Shown here: positions 1-6,024 of the stretch, in pieces
Position numbering within the stretch: position 1 is the stretch's first letter
Layout: each line of letters begins with the position of its first letter
Origin: Chloroflexota bacterium
Lineage (GTDB): Bacteria; Chloroflexota; Anaerolineae; Thermoflexales; Thermoflexaceae
Length of the DNA: 25,056 bases
NCBI GenBank assembly: GCA_030550075.1
Contig: JAUQQB010000005.1
Location: 1-25,056 of the forward strand
Direction: 5' to 3'
The notes under the pieces: model-generated
The model's input: only the letters and a program-made list of their open reading frames with translations
Told to the model about the DNA's origin: nothing
The model's database searches: none
Position numbers and translations under genes: made by a program

Positions 1-21
1 GCCCTTACAGAAATCGCGAAT

Positions 22-50
22 GGCAAGGGCGGTCCCCCGTGGTTGCCCTT
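22..50 (-). terminator. Hairpin overlapping the stop of the cold-shock gene
   Basis: AAGGGC and GCCCTT arms enclose a GC-rich loop that begins at the TAA stop of the next gene. A second GCCCTTAC-like arm lies at 1-8. There is no T-tract, so this may be a REP-like palindrome at the window edge rather than a true intrinsic terminator. Confidence 0.3.
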
Positions 51-474
51 ACCCGGCTGATGGGGCGGAGGGCTCCGATTCCGGGGAAGAGGTCGCGGGT
101 GTTGGGATAGGCGTCACCCGAACAGCTTGAGGCCCCTTCGGGGCGATCTCGACCTCGAACGTCACCGGTTGATTCGACTCCAGGATCAGCCCGGGGTGAA
201 CGATGCTGGTTCGGTGGAAGAAGATCTCAGTGCCGTCCTCGCAACGGATGAACCCGTAACCCTTCTCCGGGTTGAACCACTTCACCCGGCCCTCATAGAC
301 CTGTCCGGGCTCCAGCTTTCGCTTCGGTTTGGTTGCCTCCGCACGGCATCGAGGGCACATCGTCGGCTCGACCAGCGGCTGACCCGCTTCCACCATGTGC
401 CGCTGCTCGGTCACCGTGAACACGAACGGCCGTCCGCACTTCTCGCAGGTTAATAGCTTGTCCGCAAAAGGCAT
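49..474 (-). CDS. Zinc-ribbon plus cold-shock domain protein
   Basis: A 141-aa protein with two parts. Residues 8-45 form a zinc ribbon with CxxC pairs at C10/C13 and C40/C43. Residues about 59-122 form a cold-shock OB fold, recognised from VKWFNPEKGYGFI (RNP1, KGYGFI) and the RNP2-like IFFHR. The tail is Pro/Ser-rich and probably disordered. Cold-shock domains bind single-stranded RNA or DNA and act as cytoplasmic RNA chaperones; the added zinc ribbon probably contributes nucleic-acid or protein contacts (inference). The ATG is preceded by GAAGGAGAG at suitable spacing. It is separated from the next upstream gene by a GC-rich hairpin and appears to be its own transcription unit. It is longer than a typical ~67-aa Csp because of the ribbon and tail. 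Confidence 0.9.
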   Translation of the reverse strand: MPFADKLLTCEKCGRPFVFTVTEQRHMVEAGQPLVEPTMCPRCRAEATKPKRKLEPGQVYEGRVKWFNPEKGYGFIRCEDGTEIFFHRTSIVHPGLILESNQPVTFEVEIAPKGPQAVRVTPIPTPATSSPESEPSAPSAG

Positions 475-579
475 CGAGGCTCTCCTTCAGATCCCGGGAT
501 CTCGCGGTGTACTTTTCTCTTCAGGAATTGTGCAGTTAGAGCCAGTTCGGAAACCGTGGAATGGTCCCACCCCCCCTTT

Positions 580-622
580 ATCCCCCCTCCCTATGGCCTG
601 TCAGGCCGTGGGGAGGGGGGAT
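580..622. repeat. GC-rich intergenic hairpin, copy 1
   Basis: An uninterrupted ~20-bp stem (580-599 with 603-622, including a few G:T pairs) around a 3-nt loop. The arms start ATCCCCCC and end GGGGGGAT. It lies downstream of the LysM gene stop. It has the same architecture as the hairpins at 2514-2556 and 3555-3597. There is no T-run on the minus strand, so termination is possible but not shown. Confidence 0.6.
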
Positions 623-711
623 CGAGAACTTTGGGAGGCTAGGGGACTGCCGAAGGCAGCCTGCCAGCCCCCAAAGCCCCTTTACCACAATTACGCCACA
701 GTAGCGCTTGC

Positions 712-1842
712 TCACCGCGTGGGCGTAGGGAGCGACTCGCCAGCACGCCAGCGGAAGGTCCGGGCAGACGCCGGGCCGGCGGGGACAAAGCGCACCGTCC
801 CATCCTGCTCAACGACCCGGCGCACCACCTGGACGGTCCAGCGGAAGGTATGGAAACCGGGCTCCTCGCCAGCCGCCGTCTGAAGCAGGGTCGCCGGGAC
901 GTGCCAGGCCGTCGCCCGGGTGCGGAGACTTCCGATCTCCGCGCCATCCTCCCGGAACAGCCGCACCTCATACCATTCCCCGATCTCCAGCCGGCCGACG
1001 GAGACCCACTGGAGCAGCACCGGCAGCCCGGGACCCTCCACCTGACCTCCATCCGGTGGGTAAAGAAGCGGCGGCGGCGGATAGGTGGGCTCCGGCGTGG
1101 GGGTCGGCGTCGGGGTCGGGCCCGGCACCGGGGTGGGCGTGGCCAGCGGGATCACCAGGGTCTGGCCGGCCTGAATCCGCTCGGGGTCCGCGATTCCGTT
1201 CGCGGCCTGGATCACCTGAAGGGAGACCCCATAACGCTGAGCGATGGCCAGCAACGTTTCCCCCGGCTGAACCACGTGGACGATCTTATCCGGCCGCGGC
1301 GTCGGAGAGGGGGTGACCCCCGGCGGCAGGGTCGGCGTGACCAGGATCGGCGTGGGGGTGTAGACCGGCACCAGCAGCACCTGCCCAACCACAATGAGGT
1401 CGCCGGAGAGGTTGTTGAGCTGGCGGATCGCATCGACCGGGACGCCGTAGCGCAGGGCAATATCGGAAAGGGTCTCCCCCGCCTGGACCTGGTGCTGAAG
1501 CGGCGGGATCGGCGTGGGCGTCCAGGTGGGGGTTGGCGTGAGCGTCGGCGTGGGCGTCCGGGTGGGCGTGGATGTCTGAGTCGGCGTAGGTGTCGGACGA
1601 GTCATCGCCGCCCGGGCCATGCGGATGACCCACCATCCCCCCCCAGCCAGGATCAGGAGGATCAGCGCGGTCCCCAACAGGGCGGACCGCCAGGGGATGG
1701 GGGGCTCCGACTCCGGCTCTGGGATCTCAGAGGGACGCGTGAGATCCGCCCCGCAGCGCCAGCAGGTGCGGGATCGGCGCGAGACCGGTATCCCACACTG
1801 GGGACACCGTCGAAATGGATTGGAGAAACGGGTCTCCGTCAT
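712..1842 (-). CDS. Membrane protein: zinc ribbon, TM helix, two LysM domains
   Basis: A 376-aa single-pass membrane protein. Residues 13-31 form a zinc ribbon (CPQC at 13-16, CWRC at 27-30). Residues about 51-75 form a transmembrane helix. Residues 82-114 are a Thr-Pro linker typical of secreted Chloroflexota proteins. LysM domains lie at about 116-160 and 187-233; each has the GETLxxIAxRYGV signature. A second Pro-rich linker and a ~110-aa beta-rich C-terminal domain of unknown family follow. LysM binds N-acetylglucosamine-containing glycans such as peptidoglycan, so the protein probably holds a cytoplasmic ribbon on one side of the membrane and wall-binding modules on the other (inferred topology). 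There is no cleavable signal peptide. Its ATG overlaps the stop of the upstream HD gene as ATGA, indicating translational coupling. Confidence 0.9.
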   Translation of the reverse strand: MTETRFSNPFRRCPQCGIPVSRRSRTCWRCGADLTRPSEIPEPESEPPIPWRSALLGTALILLILAGGGWWVIRMARAAMTRPTPTPTQTSTPTRTPTPTLTPTPTWTPTPIPPLQHQVQAGETLSDIALRYGVPVDAIRQLNNLSGDLIVVGQVLLVPVYTPTPILVTPTLPPGVTPSPTPRPDKIVHVVQPGETLLAIAQRYGVSLQVIQAANGIADPERIQAGQTLVIPLATPTPVPGPTPTPTPTPEPTYPPPPLLYPPDGGQVEGPGLPVLLQWVSVGRLEIGEWYEVRLFREDGAEIGSLRTRATAWHVPATLLQTAAGEEPGFHTFRWTVQVVRRVVEQDGTVRFVPAGPASARTFRWRAGESLPTPTR

Positions 1843-2417
1843 CGGGAGGAACCATCCAGGCCGAGGATCGGGGCAATCCCCTGCATCGCCTGCAGCACCA
1901 TGGCCACATGCTGATCCAGTGGAACTCCCAACTCCGTCGCCCCCCGTTCAATGTCAGCCCGATTCACGCCCGCCGCGAATCGCTTATCCTTCCACTTCTT
2001 GAAGATCGAATCCACCGTCACGCTGTAAAGGCTGCGGTCCGGCCGGACGAGGGCCACCGCGGTGATCAGGCCGGTGAGCTCATCCACCGCGAACAGCGCT
2101 TGATCCCGGGGGGTGATCCGGGGGACCCCGGTGACCTCCGTGGCGTGGGAAAGGATCGAGCGGATGATGTCCTCCGGCCAGCCCCGTTCCCGAAGGATCC
2201 GGGCCCCCTGGTTGGGGTGGCCATCCGGGGCCACCTGAGGGTATCGCTCATAATCGAAATCGTGCAGCAGGCCGACGAGCCCCCAGGATTCCTCGTCCTC
2301 GCCGAAATGACGGGCGTAAGCCCGCATGGCGGCCTCCACCGCCAGCATATGGCGGCGGAGGTTCTCATTCTGCGTGAACTCGCAAACCAGCGCCCACGCA
2401 TCCTCCCGGGTGGGCAT
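1839..2417 (-). CDS. HD-domain phosphohydrolase-like protein
   Basis: A 192-aa cytoplasmic protein of the HD superfamily. Likely metal ligands are H23 (RRHMLAVE), the H52-D53 doublet (GLLHDFDYE), H67, H91 and D112 (AVDELTGLI). This matches the stand-alone HD hydrolases of bacteria and archaea that start with a conserved helical segment. The substrate is unknown; family members act on nucleotides or other phosphate esters. The start at 2417 follows a GGGAGG Shine-Dalgarno. It is the first gene of a two-gene operon with the LysM membrane protein (4-bp overlap), and a promoter candidate lies about 60 bp upstream. Whether it senses or serves the wall-binding partner cannot be told from the sequence. 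Confidence 0.88.
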   Translation of the reverse strand: MPTREDAWALVCEFTQNENLRRHMLAVEAAMRAYARHFGEDEESWGLVGLLHDFDYERYPQVAPDGHPNQGARILRERGWPEDIIRSILSHATEVTGVPRITPRDQALFAVDELTGLITAVALVRPDRSLYSVTVDSIFKKWKDKRFAAGVNRADIERGATELGVPLDQHVAMVLQAMQGIAPILGLDGSSR

Positions 2418-2476
2418 TTCCCTTCCCTCCCCAGATTTTTCCGCGCGATGAGAGGATCCTCCGGATCAGGATCCTT

Positions 2477-2505
2477 ATTCTGGCTCCCGAGGGATTGAAT
2501 GTCAA
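2477..2505 (-). promoter_or_regulatory. Sigma70-type promoter candidate for the HD-LysM operon
   Basis: On the minus strand a perfect -35 TTGACA (2505-2500) is followed after 17 bp by CAGAAT (2482-2477), which matches 4 of 6 positions of the -10. The predicted start near 2470 gives a ~52-nt leader to the ATG at 2417. Confidence 0.55.
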
Positions 2506-2513
2506 GGAGGGGA

Positions 2514-2556
2514 ATCTCCCTTCCCTGCAGCCCCTCGGGCCGCGGGGAGAGGGGAT
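2514..2556. repeat. GC-rich intergenic hairpin, copy 3 (imperfect)
   Basis: Arms 2514-2533 and 2537-2556 pair over 20 positions with two mismatches and some G:T pairs. It has the same ATC-CCC...GGGGAT frame as copies 1 and 2. It lies just upstream of the promoter at 2477-2505 and downstream of the AIM24 terminator. Confidence 0.5.
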
Positions 2557-2615
2557 CAAGAAAGGGGAAGTCTCTTGACCCCTCTTCGTCGGAGGTCCGT
2601 TGCGGAAGTCGGAAC

Positions 2616-2655
2616 AAAAAAGGCCGTCCCGCGAGTACTCCTTCACGGGACGGCC
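2616..2655 (-). terminator. Intrinsic terminator of the AIM24-family gene
   Basis: Read on the minus strand, a 10-bp stem GGCCGTCCCG / CGGGACGGCC with a ~14-nt loop is followed directly by TTTTTT (2621-2616). It lies 30 bp after the stop of the AIM24 gene. This is the clearest Rho-independent terminator in the window. Confidence 0.9.
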
Positions 2656-2685
2656 GGGATGCGGAGACGGGGCTGCTCGGCGCGT

Positions 2686-3444
2686 TCAGTCCCCCTTGAT
2701 CAGCTCTCCCAGCAGGCCGCTCCCGAAGCTTCGCCGGGACTCATCGGCCCGGCCGGAACGGGCGGCCGCGAGGATCCGATCGGCCAGCCGGGAGAACGGA
2801 AGGCTCTGGAGGTAGACCTTGCCCGGGCCGGTCAGGCGGGCCAGGAACACCCCCTCGCCGCCGAAGAGGGCATTCTTGAAGCCGCCGACGAACTGGATAT
2901 CGTAATCCACGCTGGGGGCGAAGGCCACCAGACATCCGGTGTCCACCTGCAGGATCTCCCCGGGCCCCAGATCCCACTCGATGATCGTTCCACCGGCGTG
3001 GATGAAGGCCAGGCCCTCCCCGCTCAGGCGCTGCAGGATAAACCCCTCGCCGCCGAAGATGCCCGCGCCGATACGTTTGGTGAAGGCGACCTCGATGTCG
3101 ATGCCGCGCGCGGCGCACAGGAAGGCGTCTTTCTGACAGAGGAAGCTGCCCCCCAGGGCGCTGAGATCCAGCGGGATGATCTTCCCCGGGTAGGGCGCCG
3201 CGAAGCCCACGCGACGGCGCTGCTGGCTCTGATTGACGAACGTCGTGATGAAGAAGCTTTCCCCCACGACCATCCGGGCCAGGCCCTTGAGCAACCCGCC
3301 TCCGGTGCTCGTCTGCATCCGGACGCCATCCTCCAGGTAAGTCATGGCCCCGGCCTCGGCCCGCACCCCCTCTCCGGGATCGAGCGTGATCTCGACCAGC
3401 TGCATGTCATCACCGATGATGGTGTAGTCAATGACATCCGCCAT
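2686..3444 (-). CDS. AIM24 / TIGR00266 family protein
   Basis: A 252-aa protein of the AIM24 family (TIGR00266), a duplicated, Gly-rich, TRAP-like beta fold. Signatures are the N-terminal half with AGAMTYLEDGVRMQTSTGGG, the Gly-rich centre (GAGIFGGEGFILQRLSGEGLAFIHAGG) and the repeated FGGEGVFLARLTGPG near the C-terminus. No enzymatic residues are known for this family. The bacterial role is unclear; the yeast homologue is a mitochondrial protein needed for inner-membrane organisation. There is no signal peptide, so it is probably cytoplasmic. The start is supported by AAAGGAGG six bases before the ATG. It appears to be monocistronic, with its own terminator at 2616-2655. Confidence 0.92.
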   Translation of the reverse strand: MADVIDYTIIGDDMQLVEITLDPGEGVRAEAGAMTYLEDGVRMQTSTGGGLLKGLARMVVGESFFITTFVNQSQQRRRVGFAAPYPGKIIPLDLSALGGSFLCQKDAFLCAARGIDIEVAFTKRIGAGIFGGEGFILQRLSGEGLAFIHAGGTIIEWDLGPGEILQVDTGCLVAFAPSVDYDIQFVGGFKNALFGGEGVFLARLTGPGKVYLQSLPFSRLADRILAAARSGRADESRRSFGSGLLGELIKGD

Positions 3445-3496
3445 CGCAGGCCTCCTTTGTTGTTAGGAGTTACGCCGTTGGTTTTCTCCTGGGGGT

Positions 3497-3545
3497 TTGA
3501 GGGGCGGCGTGGCGCGCCTTCGGCGTGTGACGCCGCCCCTCAAAA
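3497..3545. repeat. Long palindromic hairpin
   Basis: A perfect 15-bp outer stem (3497-3511 with 3531-3545) encloses a second 7-bp stem (3513-3519 with 3523-3529, with G:T pairs). Only one mismatch separates them, giving a nearly continuous 22-bp hairpin. It lies about 50 bp upstream of the AIM24 start. There is no T-run after it on either strand, so it resembles a REP-like element more than a terminator. Confidence 0.6.
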
Positions 3546-3554
3546 ATCTACTCA

Positions 3555-3597
3555 TCCCCCTTCCCCACGGCCCTTGGGGCCGTGGGGAAGGGGGGAT
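3555..3597. repeat. GC-rich intergenic hairpin, copy 2
   Basis: An 18-bp perfect stem (3557-3574 with 3578-3595) and 3-nt loop, again framed by ATCCCC and GGGGAT. It is directly followed by dispersed repeat copy A. Confidence 0.65.
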
Positions 3598-3612
3598 CCA
3601 GAGCATTGGCTC

Positions 3613-4031
3613 CTATCGATTTTCGGGCGAAGGGGTGTTCTCCCCGGATTTCAGGAAGGATCGCCCCGGGGCTCGAAGCCGATTTGGAGAGGCCGTCGAT
3701 CCCATTCCCCCGGGAGGGACGAAAAATTTTTCGCCCCTCCCAGCAAAACCTTTCGGTTTCAATGGGTTTTCATGGGAAGGGGCCCCTTCCCGGATTCCCG
3801 GGATGAGGGACCGGAGATCAGGACCGGTCGCGCAGGGCGTCTGGAAGTTAGGGGCCCGGATGGAGGCCTCGCTTCACTTCCAGGACGACATGGGCCGTAA
3901 TGATTCAGGCATCTGCCTGGATAGGGGTCACAAGGGCTAACGTGTAGGACAACTGCTTGCAGTTGTCCTACACGTAGAGGACGAAGCGATCTCTGATGGA
4001 AGAGAGCGATGGCTTCGCCTTCGGCTCGCAA
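3613..4031 (+). repeat. Dispersed repeat, copy A (~419 bp)
   Basis: Nearly identical to 11588-12007 over its full length and in the same orientation. It begins CTATCG.TTTTCGGG and ends GGCTTCGCCTTCGGCTCGCA. It contains two palindromes: 3712-3741 (15-bp arms, one mismatch, A-run/T-run centre) and 3940-3975 (17-bp perfect arms, centre TT). No credible protein is encoded on either strand. It fills most of the 649-bp gap between the lipoprotein and AIM24 genes. Confidence 0.88.
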
Positions 4032-4093
4032 GGATCGCCTGAACAGTTACCACGAGCCCATCCTTACATTACGTTTCAGCGACCTCCGATGGC

Positions 4094-5080
4094 TCATGGT
4101 GAGAGGAAGATCAGCTGGACTTCAATCCTGCCCTGAGAGACAACGATCCCGCCTCCGCTCTGGAGCGATCGCCCTCCCACACTCCCTCCACCGATACTGA
4201 TCACGATCGTGTCCGGCATTTCCATGAAGGTGATCCCTGAGAACCCAATGCGCTCGAGCTCCTCCTGAAGGCGCTCCCCCCGCCCGCTCAGGGAGATCGC
4301 CGCCTCCGGCGCATAGGCCAGGAGTAACTGCGAGACCTTCTCCATCGATACCGCGGCAAAGTCCGTCACGTGCAGGCGCCCCTCCAGCGCCCGCTCCAGC
4401 GCCGGACGCAGGATCGTATCGATCTCCTGCGCCAGGCCCGTCGGTTGAACCGTGGGCGGCGCCGCCGTCGGCTCCGGCGTGGGCGTGGGAACGATGGCCT
4501 CCGTAGCCTCCGGGGCCTCGGGCGACGCCGGCCCGACCCCCGCCGGCCCGATCCAGCCCCATCCCATCGTCTCCAGAATCAGCAGCCCTCCCTCCTGACC
4601 CCCCGGATACTTCCAGCCCACCCACACCACGGCGCCGCCCGGCGAGGGGAGGGCCATGGATTCGGCCTCCACCCCCTGTCGCTCCAGGGCCTCCCTCAAG
4701 CGATCCCCCGCCTCCGCCCCGGGCGGGGCCGGGAATTCATAGATCCCCAGGACGCTGGTCTCGCCCTCCGCCCGGACCTCGAAGAAGCAGCTCCGCCGGG
4801 GATCCGCCAGGCCCGCTCCCGAAAACGCCTGGCGCAACGTCTGGTCCATTTGACGCGCCCGGTCGGAAGGCGGCGAGGGGGAACCCTGGACATCTGCGCC
4901 CGGAAGCGGGACGGGAGCTGGCAGGGGGATGGGCAGCCCGCCGAAGGCAGAAAAAGATGGACATTCCAGCCCGGAAGAGGCGGGGATCGTTGGGGTAGGA
5001 GGGGAAGGCACCCCCCTCCCGCATGCGATCCCGAATCCCATAATGCTCAGTCCGAACATCAGAATCCGGATTCGCTTCAC
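4094..5080 (-). CDS. Two-domain secreted lipoprotein, unknown function
   Basis: A 328-aa protein with a GTG start at 5080, chosen because AAGGAGG precedes it and a lipoprotein signal follows at once. The open frame runs further upstream, but only through repeat DNA. The signal peptide has a hydrophobic stretch ending in the lipobox GIAC (C at residue 20), predicting an N-terminally lipidated membrane-anchored protein. An acidic/Pro-rich spacer leads to a first alpha/beta domain (about 75-185, SCFFEVRAEGETSVLGIYEF). A Pro/Thr linker (about 195-215) then leads to a second domain rich in alternating helices and strands (LAQEIDTILRPALERAL...). I do not recognise either domain. It is flanked on both sides by copies of the dispersed repeat. 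Confidence 0.75.
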   Translation of the reverse strand: MKRIRILMFGLSIMGFGIACGRGVPSPPTPTIPASSGLECPSFSAFGGLPIPLPAPVPLPGADVQGSPSPPSDRARQMDQTLRQAFSGAGLADPRRSCFFEVRAEGETSVLGIYEFPAPPGAEAGDRLREALERQGVEAESMALPSPGGAVVWVGWKYPGGQEGGLLILETMGWGWIGPAGVGPASPEAPEATEAIVPTPTPEPTAAPPTVQPTGLAQEIDTILRPALERALEGRLHVTDFAAVSMEKVSQLLLAYAPEAAISLSGRGERLQEELERIGFSGITFMEMPDTIVISIGGGSVGGRSLQSGGGIVVSQGRIEVQLIFLSP

Positions 5081-5108
5081 GGTATCCTCCTTGAGCGGAA
5101 ATTCAAGG

Positions 5109-5222
5109 ACATGCCATAACGATTGAGGCACATGTAGGACGACTGCAAGCAGTTGTCCTACACGTGGAGGGCGAAGCAATCTCCAATGGAAGAGAGCGAT
5201 GGCTTCGCCTTCGGCTCGCAAG
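5109..5222 (+). repeat. Dispersed repeat, partial copy C
   Basis: A shortened and more diverged relative of the 3' third of copies A and B. It contains the 36-nt palindrome (5130-5165, centre AA, two mismatched positions), followed by the block ending GGCTTCGCCTTCGGCTCGCA. The segment before the palindrome carries a deletion relative to A and B. Confidence 0.75.
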
Positions 5223-5245
5223 GACCACCTGAGCCGTGACGACTT

Positions 5246-5600
5246 AGAGCGTGTCTGAAAATTTGCCTGAGGGAAAAATGCCGCCCACGAATGGAGCACG
5301 AATCCACAAAGGCCGGATAGGGATTCGTGGGGGATTCGGGAGTGGCCCCCCTGCCTGCACGGAAGAGGGTCAGACGAAGTCGAAGGCTTAGACGCTCTCT
5401 TAGACGGGCCCTCCGCTTTGCCTCGTGCTCGACAGGGGTTTTTCTGTTTGTAGTCGGGCACGTCCGTGCCCGTTCTCTTTTTGGGAACGCTTATCACGGG
5501 CCCTCCGCTTCGCTCCGTGCCCGACGACGAACAGAGGGTCACATGCCCGACACGCCTTCATACTCCCATGCGTCTATCACTGAATTTTCAGACACGCTCT
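5246..5600. mobile_element. MITE-like element with 18-bp terminal inverted repeats
   Basis: The left end AGAGCGTGTCTGAAAATT (5246-5263) is exactly the reverse complement of the right end (5583-5600). The 355-bp interior encodes no plausible protein. It contains nested repeats: a direct repeat beginning CGGGCCCTCCGCTT at about 5404 and 5499, and an imperfect inverted repeat around TCTGTTTGTAGTCGGGCACG. CTGAGGGAAA occurs just inside the left end (5267) and spanning the right end (5599). No clear target duplication is seen. The ends look like those of an IS, so this is most likely a non-autonomous derivative. Confidence 0.72.
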
Positions 5601-5619
5601 GAGGGAAAGGATCCGGGCC

Positions 5620-5660
5620 GGAGCGGAGGGCGGGGTGCCTGCTCCTCCCGCCCTCGCTCC
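5620..5660 (-). terminator. Hairpin after the surface-protein operon
   Basis: On the minus strand GGAGCGAGGGCGGG pairs with CCCGCCCTCCGCTCC with a one-base bulge around an ~11-nt loop. It starts ~13 bp after the stop at 5673. Only a weak T-run (TTT) follows ~10 nt later. It is a probable terminator for the two-gene unit 8109-5673. Confidence 0.5.
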
Positions 5661-5672
5661 TCCGTTCCCCCG

Positions 5673-6014
5673 TCAGTAATTCCGCAACACCAGCGGCAGA
5701 TGGATCCGATACGTCACCACCCCGCCGCCCCAGAACCCACCGGCAAGCGTATAACCGCCCCCGCTCATCGCCCCCGCATCCGGCTGCCCAACCGTCCCGC
5801 CGAGCTCATACGTTCCGCCCGTGCTGAACGTCGCCCCGCCGCCGTCCACCGTGCTCCACGAGAGGTCATACCCCCCGCCGGATTGGGCGGCAGCGCCGAC
5901 GGCGAGGGCCAGGGAGAGGAGGACGGCCAGTAGTAGAGGCGTAGCGATGCCACGCCTGAGGGGCGTAGCGATGCCGCGCCCGACACGCTCAAACGTGAAC
6001 CGTGAACCGTTCAT
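5673..6014 (-). CDS. Small secreted protein with LPLVLRNY tail
   Basis: A 113-aa exported protein. Residues 1-44 form a long signal region (hydrophobic LLLAVLLSLALAVGAAA, probable cut after AQS). The mature part is a Gly-rich module (GGGYDLSWSTVDGGG, GGTYELGGTVGQPDAG, GGGYTLAGGFWGGG) that I recognise as a recurrent C-terminal module in secreted Chloroflexota proteins. It ends RIHLPLVLRNY, the same tail as the protein at 12248-14044. The N-terminus carries an in-frame tandem duplication (GIATPLRRGIATPL) caused by two 19-bp palindromic units. The start follows AGGAGGG. It begins 10 bp after the stop of the YadA-like gene, so the two are likely cotranscribed. Its function is unknown; a surface location is inferred. 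Confidence 0.78.
   Translation of the reverse strand: MNGSRFTFERVGRGIATPLRRGIATPLLLAVLLSLALAVGAAAQSGGGYDLSWSTVDGGGATFSTGGTYELGGTVGQPDAGAMSGGGYTLAGGFWGGGVVTYRIHLPLVLRNY
5938..5980. repeat. Tandem 19-bp palindromic units inside a signal-peptide region
   Basis: Units at 5938-5956 and 5962-5980, each GGCGTAGCGATGCCRCGCC with 8-nt arms that can fold back. They add in-frame GIATPLRR to the N-terminus of the small secreted protein. Confidence 0.7.
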
Positions 6015-6024
6015 CGCTGCCCTC

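Noticed and set aside
3759..4031. Small minus-strand frame (RAEGEAIALFH) recurring in the repeat copies
   Set aside because: It recurs only because the repeat recurs; it has no start signal and differs in frame context among copies.
5081..5542. N-terminal extension of the lipoprotein frame
   Set aside because: It would translate repeat copy C and the MITE; the GTG at 5080 has a Shine-Dalgarno and is followed directly by a lipoprotein signal.
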